The translations under genes were made by a program, and so were the position numbers. A DNA stretch of 64,000 nucleotides, taken from contig NZ_PYWK01000003.1 in the NCBI RefSeq assembly GCF_003049645.1, positions 186,001-250,000 of the forward strand, written 5' to 3'. Positions 8,875 to 17,606 of this stretch are shown here, one piece after another. Below the pieces are notes generated by a model. It did no database searches. It saw only the letters and a program-made list of their open reading frames with translations, and had not been told where the DNA came from. This stretch comes from Metasolibacillus fluoroglycofenilyticus (GTDB taxonomy: Bacteria; Bacillota; Bacilli; Bacillales_A; Planococcaceae). Within the stretch, counting starts at the first letter, position 1; the number at the start of each line of letters is the position of its first letter.

Positions 8875-9948
8875 TTAAATGATGAAATCTTCCGGGATAA
8901 ATACTTTCATTTCCTTTGGGCTGACATAGACAATTTCCCCCACTTTTAAATCTAGTTGTAGAAATTCTTCTTTACTCAGCTCCACTTCAACATAGGCATC
9001 GCTATCCTCACGTTTCATCTCAATATGCCAAGTTGGTCCAATTGAATGCATAAAGGTAATTTTTGCTGCGATTTCATCCTCACTTAGCCTTACGCGCTCC
9101 ACCTTTAAATGATGTGGTCGCACATAGCCTACTGCATCGGTATCGTCTTTATCGAAGTAGTCTGACGCATCAAGCTGAACGCTTCCAAATTTTAATTTCC
9201 CTTGCTGCAATCGACCGTGAAATAAATTGACATTGCCTAAAAAATCATATACAAACGGGCTTACTGGCTTATCATAAACTTCGGAAGGTGTTCCTACCTG
9301 CTCAATCTTCCCCTTATTCATAATGACAATGCGGTCTGCAACATCAAGCGCTTCTTCTTGGTCATGTGTTACAAATACACTTGTAATATGCATTTCATTA
9401 TGCAATTTACGCAACCAGCGACGCAATTCCTTGCGAACCTTCGCATCAAGCGCCCCAAATGGCTCATCTAGTAGTAGCATTTTTGGCTCTACCGCTAATG
9501 CTCTCGCTAGTGCAACACGTTGACGTTGCCCACCTGATAGCTGTGACGGATAGCGCTGTGCAAAGCCACTTAGCTTCACTAGCTCTAAAAGCTCATGCAC
9601 CTTTTGCTCGACCGCCTTTTTAGATGGTCGTAAGCTTTTCTTTCGAATCGTTAAACCAAATGCCACATTATCAAATACTGTCATATGCTTAAAGAGCGCA
9701 TAATGTTGAAAGACGAAGCCGACATCTCGCTGATTGACATGTACTGTACTTAAATCTGTTCCATCAAATGAAATGCTTCCTTCCTCAATTGACTCCAACC
9801 CTGCAATCATTCGTAAAAGCGTTGTTTTACCTGAACCAGATGGTCCTAAAAGTGCAACGAGCTCCCCCTTTGAAATCGTTAAATTAATCTCTTTTAATGC
9901 TTGAAATGAGCCATAATGCTTTGTTACACCATGTATTTCAATAGACAT
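8875..9948 (-). CDS. cysA: Sulfate/thiosulfate ABC transporter ATP-binding protein
   Basis: ATPase of the sulfate importer. The 357-residue protein has Walker A GPSGSGKT at 35-42, the signature [15 protein letters not shown], Walker [13 protein letters not shown], and a C-terminal TOBE-like domain as in CysA/MalK-type ATPases. I prefer the ATG at 9948 over the in-frame GTG at 9957, since GGTG lies 6 bases before the ATG. That places it one base after the cysW stop. The neighbours are the two permeases and the binding protein, in the usual order. Confidence 0.95.
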   Translation of the reverse strand: MSIEIHGVTKHYGSFQALKEINLTISKGELVALLGPSGSGKTTLLRMIAGLESIEEGSISFDGTDLSTVHVNQRDVGFVFQHYALFKHMTVFDNVAFGLTIRKKSLRPSKKAVEQKVHELLELVKLSGFAQRYPSQLSGGQRQRVALARALAVEPKMLLLDEPFGALDAKVRKELRRWLRKLHNEMHITSVFVTHDQEEALDVADRIVIMNKGKIEQVGTPSEVYDKPVSPFVYDFLGNVNLFHGRLQQGKLKFGSVQLDASDYFDKDDTDAVGYVRPHHLKVERVRLSEDEIAAKITFMHSIGPTWHIEMKREDSDAYVEVELSKEEFLQLDLKVGEIVYVSPKEMKVFIPEDFII

Positions 9949-9949
9949 C

Positions 9950-10780
9950 CTATTCACCTACTTGTTGTTTCTCTGACTTATATTCAATAAACGTTTTAAT
10001 CATTAACGTCACTAAAGCCAATAGCGACATGAGCGATGCTACAGCAAAGGCAGCAGAAAACTGATATTCGTTATATAAAATCTCTACGTGTAGGGGCATC
10101 GTGTTTGTCATTCCCCGAATCCTTCCTGACACGACCGACACAGCGCCAAACTCACCAATCGCCCTTGCGCTACATAAAATCATCCCATACAATAAGCTCC
10201 ACTTAATCGTTGGCAATGTGACACGGATAAACATTTTCCAGCCACTTGCCCCAAGGGAGATAGCTGCCTCCTCCTCTGCCCTTCCTTGTGCCTGCATAAT
10301 TGGAATGAGCTCCCGCGCAATAAATGGCATTGTCACAAACATCGTTACAATAACGATTCCCGGTACGGAAAAAATAACTTTGACACCAAAATCCATTAAC
10401 AGCGAACCTAAAGCGCTTCTCGGGCTAAACAGTAAGATAAAAATAAGCCCCGCAATGACTGGTGAGATGGCAAACGGTAATTCGATTAAGGATAATAATA
10501 GCTGCTTGCCTTTAAAATGAAATTTCGTAATACACCATGCTGCCGCCACCCCGAAAATCGTATTCAATGGAACCGTTATGATAGCAACAAGTAATGTTAA
10601 CTTAATAGCGGATAAAGCATCACTCTCTGTAATGGCTGCAAAATAAACTGCTGCGCCCTGCTCAAATGCTTTGACAAAAATGAATGCGAGCGGCACAAGT
10701 AGAAACAATGCTAAATATAAAAGCATTAATGTGATTAATACTCTTCTAATCACACTTTTTTGCTCTTTCGTATGCTTCAC
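9950..10780 (-). CDS. cysW: Sulfate ABC transporter permease CysW
   Basis: Integral membrane subunit of the sulfate importer, 276 residues from a GTG at 10780 preceded by GGAGGG with 6-base spacing. The longer frame starting at 10825 would overlap cysT and put that ribosome site inside the gene. It has about six membrane segments and the BPD_transp_1 EAA loop ([19 protein letters not shown]) that docks on CysA. It lies 11 bases after cysT and ends one base before cysA. Confidence 0.93.
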   Translation of the reverse strand: MKHTKEQKSVIRRVLITLMLLYLALFLLVPLAFIFVKAFEQGAAVYFAAITESDALSAIKLTLLVAIITVPLNTIFGVAAAWCITKFHFKGKQLLLSLIELPFAISPVIAGLIFILLFSPRSALGSLLMDFGVKVIFSVPGIVIVTMFVTMPFIARELIPIMQAQGRAEEEAAISLGASGWKMFIRVTLPTIKWSLLYGMILCSARAIGEFGAVSVVSGRIRGMTNTMPLHVEILYNEYQFSAAFAVASLMSLLALVTLMIKTFIEYKSEKQQVGE

Positions 10781-10791
10781 TTTGTTCCCTC

Positions 10792-11622
10792 CTACTCCTC
10801 TTGTAATACATGCTTTTGACTCCACTTTTGCAGTAAATTAATAAAAACTAAACAAATAAACGAAATAATCAACATGACAACCGCAATTGCTGTCGCTCCA
10901 GCATAATCAAACTGCTCCAGCTTCGTCATAATCATCAGTGGCGCAATTTCCGTTTTCATCGGCATATTGCCTGCGATAAAAACCACAGACCCATATTCCC
11001 CAAGCCCCCTTGCAAATGCAAGAGAAAATCCTGCTAATAAAGCTGGTAATATTTCAGGGAAGATAATTTTTCTAAAAATTTGCCCCTTCCTCGCCCCTAA
11101 GCTAGATGCAGCCTCCTCGACCTCACGCTCAAAGCTTTCAAGCACAGGCTGAACCATTCGAACAACGAACGGTAAGCCGATGAATATAAGCGCCAATGTA
11201 ATGCCAATAGGGGTAAACGATATTTTAACCCCTATGACACTAAACCATTGACCAATCCAGCCATCCTGCGCATATAAAGTAGTTAATGTAATACCTGCAA
11301 CCGCTGTCGGCAAAGCAAAGGGCAAATCAATAAGCCCATCGATTAATCGTTTTCCGGGGAAGCTGTAGCGAACGAGCACCCATGCAATCAATAAGCCAAA
11401 TACACCGTTAAAAAGAGCTGCCACAAAGGCTGTAATAAACGACACTTTATAGGCATGAACAACGCGCTCACTCGTCACAACTTTCCAAAAATCTACTAAG
11501 CCAAGTTTAGACGATTCGATAAATATCATAGATAATGGGATTAAAATAAATAAGCTTAAATACAGCATTGTAATACCCATTGATAAGCCGAAGCCTGGCA
11601 ATACATTTTTCCTTTTTCTCAT
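10792..11622 (-). CDS. cysT: Sulfate ABC transporter permease CysT (CysU)
   Basis: Membrane subunit paired with CysW, 276 residues with six predicted hydrophobic segments. It has the EAA loop EVEEAASSLGARKGQIFRKI near residues 165-185 and the conserved FARGLGEYGSVVFI segment of CysT. The ATG at 11622 follows AGAAGGTGG. It lies 60 bases after the binding-protein gene. The order Sbp-CysT-CysW-CysA is the common one for sulfate importers. Confidence 0.94.
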   Translation of the reverse strand: MRKRKNVLPGFGLSMGITMLYLSLFILIPLSMIFIESSKLGLVDFWKVVTSERVVHAYKVSFITAFVAALFNGVFGLLIAWVLVRYSFPGKRLIDGLIDLPFALPTAVAGITLTTLYAQDGWIGQWFSVIGVKISFTPIGITLALIFIGLPFVVRMVQPVLESFEREVEEAASSLGARKGQIFRKIIFPEILPALLAGFSLAFARGLGEYGSVVFIAGNMPMKTEIAPLMIMTKLEQFDYAGATAIAVVMLIISFICLVFINLLQKWSQKHVLQEE

Positions 11623-11682
11623 TATCTAAACCACCTTCTAGAAATCTTCCTGTTGTGCAAACGTAATGATATAGGCTGCAAA

Positions 11683-12690
11683 TTACTCATAAATGGAATC
11701 AAAAACGCCGCCATCGCTGAAATGAGTTTCCTGCGCCTCTTTCCAGCTACCAAATTTTTCGTCAATCGTGAATAATTTGATGCTAGGGAATTGACTATCA
11801 TACTTTTCAGCGATTTCCTCTGTTCTTGGACGATAATAGTTCTTAGCTGCGATTTCTTGCCCAATATCTGTATACAAAAACTTCAAATAAGCTTCAGCAA
11901 TCTCTCGTGTCCCTTTTCTATCCACATTCTTATCCACTACAGCTACAGACGGCTCTGCTAAAATGCTAATAGAGGGCGCTACAATTTCAAATTCAGCCTT
12001 TTTCAACTCGTTTAATGCGAGGAGTGCTTCATTTTCCCAAGTAATTAATACGTCCCCAATACCCTTCTCTACAAATGTTGTTGTCGAGCCTCGTGCACCA
12101 GAGTCAAGCACTTCTACATTTTTATAAATACTAGAAACAAAATCTTTCGCTTTCGCATTATTGCCTTCAAAATTTTCTAGAGCATATCCCCAAGCAGCTA
12201 AGTAATTCCAACGAGCTCCGCCAGATGCCTTCGGATTAGGTGTAATAACTGAAACATCAGCCTTTGCTAAATCATCCCAATCCTTAATACCTTTTGGATT
12301 ACCCTCCCGTACTAAAAATACAATTGTAGATGTATACGGTGCAGAGTTATGCTCTAAGCGATTAAGCCAGCCCTCAGCAATCAATTGTTGCTCCGCAATC
12401 GCATCGACATCGTAGGCTAAAGCAAGCGTTACTACATCCGCATCCAATCCATCAATAACGGAGCGTGCTTGGCTTCCCGAGCCGCCATGCGATTGTTTAA
12501 TCACCACTTCCTGCCCTTTCTCCACCTGCCAATATGCAGCAAACTCCTTATTAAATTCCTCATACAATTCGCGTGTTGGATCATATGAAGTATTTAAAAT
12601 TTCAACTTTCCCCCCTGTTGCTGCCTCCTTACTAGCACAAGCAGCTAATAAAAGGAAAGTGGAAAAAAGTATTATTAGACGAGTTCTCAT
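11683..12690 (-). CDS. sbp: Sulfate-binding lipoprotein of ABC importer
   Basis: Extracellular solute-binding protein, 335 residues. The N-terminal signal [18 protein letters not shown] has an LAAC lipobox, so it should be lipid-anchored. The mature part has the Sbp/CysP motifs [13 protein letters not shown] and [14 protein letters not shown] that form the sulfate site, and the [19 protein letters not shown] segment. It is the first gene of the sulfate operon, with AAAGGAG before the ATG. Thiosulfate is the other possible ligand; the cysH/cysDNC genes downstream favour sulfate. Control is probably at the leader described just upstream. Confidence 0.94.
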   Translation of the reverse strand: MRTRLIILFSTFLLLAACASKEAATGGKVEILNTSYDPTRELYEEFNKEFAAYWQVEKGQEVVIKQSHGGSGSQARSVIDGLDADVVTLALAYDVDAIAEQQLIAEGWLNRLEHNSAPYTSTIVFLVREGNPKGIKDWDDLAKADVSVITPNPKASGGARWNYLAAWGYALENFEGNNAKAKDFVSSIYKNVEVLDSGARGSTTTFVEKGIGDVLITWENEALLALNELKKAEFEIVAPSISILAEPSVAVVDKNVDRKGTREIAEAYLKFLYTDIGQEIAAKNYYRPRTEEIAEKYDSQFPSIKLFTIDEKFGSWKEAQETHFSDGGVFDSIYE

Positions 12691-12783
12691 GAAAACATTC
12701 TCCTTTTCTAACTATTTATTGATATCCCCTGAAAATAGCTACTTTCACACCTAGCCACTCCAAATGCTTTTTCATCTTGAAGC

Positions 12784-12833
12784 AAAAAGGCCACTCCATA
12801 GAAAAGAAATACTTCTTTCCTAAAGAGTGGCCT
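12784..12833 (-). terminator. Intrinsic terminator in the leader of the sulfate operon (attenuator)
   Basis: On the minus strand AGGCCACTC pairs with GAGTGGCCT, extended by an inner A/G-C/T-rich stem, and is followed by TTTTT. It lies about 95 bases before the sbp start codon and downstream of the likely promoter, so transcription must read through it to express the operon. A second GAGTGGC copy followed by TAG lies just past it and can also pair with the upstream CTAG...CCACTC, offering an alternative fold. Confidence 0.7.
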
Positions 12834-12867
12834 CTAGTTTGTCTAGTGAGCTACTGCAATATGTTGC

Positions 12868-12889
12868 GCTTTTGCTTTGCTGCAAAAGC
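12868..12889 (-). promoter_or_regulatory. Leader RNA hairpin before the sulfate-operon attenuator
   Basis: GCTTTTGC-AGCAAA-GCAAAAGC is a perfect 8-bp hairpin in the untranslated leader. With the terminator it makes a ~100-base structured leader. It does not contain the S-box (SAM-I) or T-box core motifs, so the sensor is unknown. Confidence 0.5.
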
Positions 12890-12933
12890 ATTTTTAGATT
12901 CGATTTTTAAAAACCAACTAATCTTATAGAATT

Positions 12934-12961
12934 AATTTAACATGAAAAAACAAAATGTCAA
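12934..12961 (-). promoter_or_regulatory. Candidate promoter of the sulfate operon
   Basis: Minus-strand TTGACA (12961-12956), 16 bases, then TAAATT (12939-12934). The -35 box is perfect and the -10 box weak. It is placed so the transcript would begin before the hairpin and terminator of the leader. A CymR-type site may overlap but I could not define one. Confidence 0.45.
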
Positions 12962-13041
12962 TACAATTTTTAGGTTTTCTTCAAAAATAGTGGAGGCATC
13001 CATAAAGTGGGCTAAAGCACTGCTTTTCAGACATTTCCTTG

Positions 13042-13476
13042 CTAGAATAGCGACTTTTCAAAAATAATTTTATGTCTGCCTTTTGCGTCAACAAACGTCG
13101 AGATAATATCAAAATCGTGCTTAATATTTGTTATCAGCATCGCCTTGCGATTATTGCGCCCATATGTACGAACTTTTTGAAAGCCGCGTTTTTGTACTTC
13201 CTCATGCTGTCGTATCATTAATTTACTAGCAATACCTCGCCCCCGCTGACCTTCATGCACACCACCTAACCAGCTATAAAAGACTCGGTCCGGATGGATA
13301 TAACCGAGTTTAAAGCCAATCATTTGGGCATCTTCCATCATAAATAAGCACAATAATCCTTCCTTACCTTCCAATTTCGCTAACGGCAACTCGGCTCCTT
13401 CAAAAACATGGGCATGAAGCGTCTGTAATTGCTTTAAATATTTATATGGTACACCTTCAATGATTTCAATCTGCAT
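13042..13476 (-). CDS. GNAT family N-acetyltransferase
   Basis: A 144-residue acetyltransferase with the acetyl-CoA-binding motif A (RGRGIASKLMIRQHEEVQKRG) and the following beta-bulge region. The substrate cannot be told. I chose the ATG at 13476, seven codons inside the longest frame, because AGAGGTG lies 6 bases before it. It stands alone, with the sulfate-operon promoter on one side and a remnant of a hairpin-type insertion element and the BASS transporter gene on the other. Confidence 0.8.
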   Translation of the reverse strand: MQIEIIEGVPYKYLKQLQTLHAHVFEGAELPLAKLEGKEGLLCLFMMEDAQMIGFKLGYIHPDRVFYSWLGGVHEGQRGRGIASKLMIRQHEEVQKRGFQKVRTYGRNNRKAMLITNIKHDFDIISTFVDAKGRHKIIFEKSLF

Positions 13477-13519
13477 ATGCTTCACCTCTATTTTCATCTT
13501 AAAAACAACTATGCTACAA

Positions 13520-13569
13520 TAAAGTGAATATTCAATCAGTAGGGTTTTTACGGGCAGTTGATGCGGGAT
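13520..13569 (-). mobile_element. Eroded copy of the TTTAT-associated hairpin element, reverse orientation
   Basis: Read on the minus strand it begins after TTTAT with CCCGCAT, continues with CTGCCCGTAAAAACCC and ACTGATTGAA, and ends TTCACTTTAT. These are the end sequences of the two full copies at 14675 and 33090. One arm of each internal hairpin is deleted, leaving about 50 bases. It lies 28 bases before the GTG start of the BASS transporter gene. Confidence 0.65.
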
Positions 13570-13597
13570 AAATCTAAATTTAAAGAAGGTCTTATTT

Positions 13598-14530
13598 GTG
13601 CTAGAAAAATTAAATATATTTCTTCAACGCTATATCGCTATTTTAACACCACTTAGCCTAGTAATTGGTGTATTGCTTGAAAATATTTTACATCATCTAC
13701 TTTTTCTTGTTGTTTGGCTTTTTGCTTTTATGACGTTTGCAGGTAGTTTACGAATGAAATATAAAGATTTCACCATTTTCATAAAACACCCTGTTGTCAT
13801 CCTAACATCCATTGCTTTTTTACATATTTTGATGCCATTATGGGCTTATTTTTTATCGTCAACTTTATTTGACGACCATTTATTAATTATTGGCTTTGTA
13901 TTGTCTGTCGCAGTGCCCACAGGTGTCACAAGCATGATTTGGATTACTATTTGCAAAGGCAATGTCCCTTTAGGCTTATCAATTGTTCTTATTGATACAT
14001 TGCTTGCACCTATTATTATGCCATTCTTATTATTCGCCGTATCGGGAGAAAAAGTGGAGCTCCAGTTATCATCATTAATGACGAGCCTATCCTTTATGAT
14101 TGTGCTTCCGACAGTGCTCGGTATTATAGTAAACGAGCTATCAAAAGGACAAATTCCGCGAAAAATATCAGGTAAATTAGCACCTTTTACTAAGCTCGCT
14201 TTATTTGCAGTAATTATGATTAATAGCAGCACGATTGCCCCTTATTTAAAAAATATCAATATGGAACTAGCTCTTGTGATAAGCTTGGTGCTAATTATCG
14301 CTATATGTGGCTATATTTTCACACTGCTTATCGGGCGTTATTTTTTAAAAAACAGTGAGCAAATAACGACCTTCGTCTTTACAGGCGGCATGCGCAATAT
14401 TTCTTTAGGTGTCGTGATTGCAACAACTTACTTCCCAGCTAAAGTAGCAATGCCTGTTGTATTCGGCATGCTATTTCAGCAAGTTTTAGCATCTGTTGTA
14501 AGTAAAATTGTTCCTAAGCCTTCCTCATAA
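13598..14530 (+). CDS. Bile acid:sodium symporter family (BASS) transporter
   Basis: A 310-residue membrane protein with about nine or ten hydrophobic segments. It fits the BASS/YocS-type fold: the VAVPTGVTSMIW segment in the middle and TGGMRNISLGVVIATTYF near the C-terminus are the conserved signature regions, where polar residues line the sodium sites. Substrates in bacteria range from bile acids to pantoate and keto acids, so I do not name one. The start is the GTG at 13598 behind AAGAAGG. It converges with the small membrane protein at 14920, with an insertion element between. Confidence 0.82.
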   Translation: MLEKLNIFLQRYIAILTPLSLVIGVLLENILHHLLFLVVWLFAFMTFAGSLRMKYKDFTIFIKHPVVILTSIAFLHILMPLWAYFLSSTLFDDHLLIIGFVLSVAVPTGVTSMIWITICKGNVPLGLSIVLIDTLLAPIIMPFLLFAVSGEKVELQLSSLMTSLSFMIVLPTVLGIIVNELSKGQIPRKISGKLAPFTKLALFAVIMINSSTIAPYLKNINMELALVISLVLIIAICGYIFTLLIGRYFLKNSEQITTFVFTGGMRNISLGVVIATTYFPAKVAMPVVFGMLFQQVLASVVSKIVPKPSS

Positions 14531-14540
14531 TACTTCAAAA

Positions 14541-14902
14541 GGAGTTGTCCGAAAAGTCCATTTTGTTTTTCCACCACATTGAAATCAATGTTTTCATCGC
14601 TTTCCTTTTACTGAAGGATAACGCTGCTAAAGCCCATGTTCATTCCATTTTTAAAAGAGGCGTTCTCTGCTTATCCCGTATTAACAGGCTGTAATACCCC
14701 CACTTCAAAACAGCAGATAAAAACAAGATGTTTAAGTGGGGGATCAAACAGCCTGTAAAAACCCGAATGGTGAAACTACCAATCAGTGGGGGTGTGCGAA
14801 GCCCCCACTGATTGAAGGTTCACTTTATATGAATCAACATTTTACGAAACATCATCGCGCCTGTCCAAAATGCCGGCTATGCACGGCTTTTTGGACAGCC
14901 CC
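14541..14902 (+). mobile_element. MITE-like repeat A, copy 1, interrupted by element B
   Basis: Starts GGAGTTGTCCGAAAAGTCC and ends TTTTTGGACAGCCCC, imperfect terminal inverted repeats of about 18 bases. Internal blocks (ATGTTTTCATCGCTT, AAAGAGGCGTTCTCTG, AATGCCGGCTATGCACGGC) recur in copies at 37825 and 60651. The right end folds as GTCCAAAA-GCCG...CGGC-TTTTGGAC. This copy is longer because a 154-base element sits inside it. No transposase is encoded. I see no clear target duplication. Confidence 0.8.
14675..14828 (+). mobile_element. Hairpin element B, copy 1, nested inside repeat A
   Basis: Inserted after TTAT: begins CCCGTATTAACAGGCTGT and ends GGTTCACTTTAT. The left part folds by ACAGGCTGT/ACAGCCTGT around CCCCCACTT/AAGTGGGGG. 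The right part folds by AATCAGTGGGGG/CCCCCACTGATT, a perfect 12-bp stem. Removing 14675-14828 restores the same-length sequence seen in the two uninterrupted copies of repeat A, which fixes the ends. Subterminal hairpins, an A+T target on the left only, and no target duplication point to an IS200/IS605-type, non-autonomous element. Confidence 0.7.
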
Positions 14903-14919
14903 AATATTAGTCGATAATT

Positions 14920-15222
14920 CTAAGCAATTATTCTCCTACGTTGCACTAACCATACACATATATTCAATACAATCGTTACAATTAACAATGCCTTCGTCGC
15001 AAAAGCGACTGCATCCATCGTATCCATTAAGGCAGCCCAATCCTCTACCTGTACTACATGCTGTGTATAGAAAATTTGAAAAGCAATAGCTATGGCACAC
15101 GCAACAAAACTAAAAATTATCCATATGGCTGGATTCGTTTGAGGTCGTAACAATACACCAAACGGAAGTAGCCAAGCAGCTAAACCAAGTAAAAGACTTC
15201 CTATATTTAAAAGCCCTATCAT
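14920..15222 (-). CDS. Small membrane protein of unknown function
   Basis: A 100-residue protein with three hydrophobic segments (roughly residues 3-22, 32-52 and 72-92) and a basic end VQRRRIIA, probably in the cytoplasm. I do not recognise the family. The ATG at 15222 follows GGGAGGAG at 9-11 bases; the ATG three codons earlier is too close to that site. It is monocistronic, converging on the BASS transporter gene across the repeat A copy. Confidence 0.6.
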   Translation of the reverse strand: MIGLLNIGSLLLGLAAWLLPFGVLLRPQTNPAIWIIFSFVACAIAIAFQIFYTQHVVQVEDWAALMDTMDAVAFATKALLIVTIVLNICVWLVQRRRIIA

Positions 15223-15401
15223 CCCTTCCATCTCCTCCCTTTACTTACGAATAGTGACGCCCATTAGTGGCAAGAGTTCCATAGTCAATTTTGCAGCGAC
15301 AGGATTTCAGTATAAAACTACATTTATCACCATTGCATGTCGCAGAAAACTCAACCGAACCTAGATTAGTTATTTGATTTTAGAGCTCTAATTATAATTG
15401 A

Positions 15402-15430
15402 TTGACTTTTCATTTAGCTAATGTTATTTT
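15402..15430 (+). promoter_or_regulatory. Candidate promoter of the DUF6530-MATE operon
   Basis: TTGACT (15402-15407), 17 bases, TATTTT (15425-15430). Spacing is ideal and the boxes match 5/6 and 4/6. The transcript would start close to the palindrome at 15440. Confidence 0.5.
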
Positions 15431-15439
15431 TACTAAGCA

Positions 15440-15458
15440 AGTAATTTAGTAAATTACT
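15440..15458. promoter_or_regulatory. Palindromic operator candidate
   Basis: AGTAATTTAGTAAATTACT is a perfect 8-bp inverted repeat around AGT, lying at about the transcription start of the DUF6530-MATE operon. Size and position suit a MarR- or TetR-type repressor. No regulator gene is adjacent. Drug-efflux pumps are often controlled this way. Confidence 0.5.
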
Positions 15459-15487
15459 AAATAAAAAACCGAAAGGAAGTAATAACA

Positions 15488-15967
15488 ATGAAAATTCCTA
15501 CACATTTAAAACATAAACCTGTTCTTGTTGCTGAAAACTATGCAAATATCGATGGACGTACAGCCTATCAAACGGATGCGCAAGGCTTGTCACTCGGTTT
15601 AGCACAATGGAATGACCGCGGGAAAGTGGATATTTCAGCAAAGGTATGGCGTCACACAGGTGGCAAATGGTCACGTCAATCAGAGGAATTGCCTTTACAC
15701 CGCGTGCTCGACCTCGCTATTTTAGTTTGTGAGGCTCAGCTCCATTTTAAAGATGCTTATCGCTATGAAAATTTATACGATGAGACCAACCCGGTTATTA
15801 AGCGTGTAGGCCTTCAAGGTGACGCAATGACCGTAGAAGTATGCACAGAAAATGAACAAATTAATGAAGATATTAAGCTTTTCAATCAAGCTTTAAGTGA
15901 TGATGGGGAGCTTATTGGCGAGCGTTTACGAACGCTGTCGCGTATTTTAAAAGAAATGGGCTATTAA
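15488..15967 (+). CDS. Conserved protein, DUF6530-like
   Basis: A 159-residue soluble protein beginning MKIPTHLKHKPVLVAENYAN. The sequence resembles Bacillus proteins annotated DUF6530; I recall this family from sequence only and know no function. Conserved-looking blocks are GLAQWNDRGKVDISAKVWRH and RQSEELPLHRVLDLAIL. AAAGGAAG precedes the ATG. Its stop overlaps the longest MATE frame by one base, so the two are cotranscribed, and an accessory role in efflux or stress is possible. Confidence 0.65.
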   Translation: MKIPTHLKHKPVLVAENYANIDGRTAYQTDAQGLSLGLAQWNDRGKVDISAKVWRHTGGKWSRQSEELPLHRVLDLAILVCEAQLHFKDAYRYENLYDETNPVIKRVGLQGDAMTVEVCTENEQINEDIKLFNQALSDDGELIGERLRTLSRILKEMGY

Positions 15968-15987
15968 TGCCTTATGAGGATATTGAA

Positions 15988-17364
15988 ATGAACGAACAAT
16001 TATTACAAGATGACCAACAGCTTAGAAAAGCATTTTTAAAATTCTTAATTCCTGTCATGCTAGCGAATGTGCTGCAATCACTAGGTCAGGTCGCTGCAAT
16101 GTTTATCGTTGGACGCAATTTAGGTGATGATGCATTAGCGGCAATTGCAGCCTTCTTTCCATTTTTCTTCTTTTTAATGGCCTTCGCCATCGGCATCGGC
16201 TCAGGTAGCTCTATTTTAGTTGGGCAAACATTCGGTGCGGGCAATCATGAAAAAATGAAAGAGGTTGTCGGCGTTACACTAGCCTTTACAACGATTTTGT
16301 CAATTGCAGTAGCTCTTTTTGGCGCCTTTTTCATCGAATGGATTTTGCGCTTTATGCAAACACCTGCAAATATTTTAGATATGAGTGTTAGCTATGCGAA
16401 AATTTTATTCTTTACACTGCCAATTATGTTTTGGTATATGACCTATACAACATTTATTCGTGGTGTTGGCGACTCCAAAACGCCCTTTGTCTTTTTAGTA
16501 ACGAGCGTTGTATTTAACATTGCCTTCCTGCCACCACTTATTTTTGGTTGGTTTGGTTTACCTGCTTTCGGCTTGAATGGTGCTGCATATGCCGCAGTAC
16601 TATCAAATTTAGTAACGATGATTTTGCTACTTGCTTATTTGCATAAAAAGAATCATATTTTACGTTTAGATAAGTCTGTTTTACAGCATTTTAAATTGAA
16701 AAAGGATATTTTAATTTCACTGTTTAAGCTAGCAATTCCAGCAAGTATTAGCATGGTTGCTATTTCAGTTGCTGAAATTGCCGTTATCGGCTTCGTGAAT
16801 GCCTACGGCTCAAGTGCAACTGCAGCCTATGGTGTTGTCAATCAAATAGCAGGCTATGCCCAAGTCCCAGCTATGAGTATCGCCATTGCTACATCAGTTT
16901 TCGTTGCTCAAGCATTAGGTGCGAGCTCTACTGAAATGATAAAAAAAATCCGCAGTATTAGTGTGAAAATTAACTATATTTTAGGTGGAGCTGTAATTTT
17001 ACTAACCTATATATTTGCAGAGCCAATTTTATCACTCTTTATCACTTCAACGGATACGGTCGATATTGCGAAAAACTATTTAATGATTACATTTTGGAGC
17101 TATTTAATATTTGGTCATACCCAAACGGTTTCCGCAACGATGCGCGCAACAGGTGTCGTCTTATGGCCGACGATTTTCCTCGTACTAACAATTTGGTTAG
17201 TGGAAGTGCCTGTAGCATTCTATTTATCGCATTACACAGTGTTTGAATTGAATGGCGTATGGATTGCCTACCCTATTACATTCTGCGTCCATTTCATCCT
17301 GCAATATGCTTATTTCAAATTAGGATGGCAAAAGCGTACACTGAAGGCGATGCTTGGTGAATAG
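15988..17364 (+). CDS. MATE family efflux transporter
   Basis: Multidrug/toxic-compound extrusion antiporter with twelve expected membrane segments in two halves of about 220 residues. The N-half has VMLANVLQSLGQVAAMFIVG and GSGSSILVGQTFGAG, and the C-half repeats the pattern with LAIPASISMVAISVAEI. I take the ATG at 15988 (458 residues), with GAGGA 7 bases before it. The ATG at 15967, overlapping the previous stop as TAATG, is the alternative and has only a weak site. The substrate is unknown. Confidence 0.88.
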   Translation: MNEQLLQDDQQLRKAFLKFLIPVMLANVLQSLGQVAAMFIVGRNLGDDALAAIAAFFPFFFFLMAFAIGIGSGSSILVGQTFGAGNHEKMKEVVGVTLAFTTILSIAVALFGAFFIEWILRFMQTPANILDMSVSYAKILFFTLPIMFWYMTYTTFIRGVGDSKTPFVFLVTSVVFNIAFLPPLIFGWFGLPAFGLNGAAYAAVLSNLVTMILLLAYLHKKNHILRLDKSVLQHFKLKKDILISLFKLAIPASISMVAISVAEIAVIGFVNAYGSSATAAYGVVNQIAGYAQVPAMSIAIATSVFVAQALGASSTEMIKKIRSISVKINYILGGAVILLTYIFAEPILSLFITSTDTVDIAKNYLMITFWSYLIFGHTQTVSATMRATGVVLWPTIFLVLTIWLVEVPVAFYLSHYTVFELNGVWIAYPITFCVHFILQYAYFKLGWQKRTLKAMLGE

Positions 17365-17461
17365 AGAATGTCTCCTTTGAATTAAGGACGAAAGAAGCCT
17401 ACTTTAAAAAATGAGTAACAAATGCTATACTGACATTAGCTAAAAGGATACAGTACCGAGT

Positions 17462-17493
17462 GAAACCCCGATAGATTAGACTGTCGGGGTTTC
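17462..17493 (+). terminator. Hairpin after the MATE gene
   Basis: GAAACCCCGA pairs perfectly with TCGGGGTTTC, about 100 bases past the MATE stop. The T tract is poor (CGTATTGTT), so termination is likely but not certain. The rest of 17365-17606 shows nothing I can name. Confidence 0.5.
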
Positions 17494-17606
17494 CGTATTG
17501 TTGAAAAAATTAGTGGAAATTGAACCCGAGATAACAGCAAATGCCAATAAACACACGGCAATCATGCTAAAATAACCATATAGACAAAACAAAGGGGATA
17601 CATACT

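Noticed and set aside
10101-10520. 139-codon plus-strand frame
   Set aside because: Antisense to cysW; hydrophobic bias is a by-product of the membrane protein on the other strand.
12784-12961. Possible S-box (SAM) riboswitch before the sulfate operon
   Set aside because: The conserved S-box core and kink-turn motifs are not present; only the terminator resembles one.
14736-15089. A 117-codon plus-strand frame with cysteines (HHRACPKCRLC)
   Set aside because: It crosses the right halves of both mobile elements and then the antisense of the small membrane protein; the cysteine block is repeat A sequence, also seen at 37825 and 60651, and no ribosome site fits.
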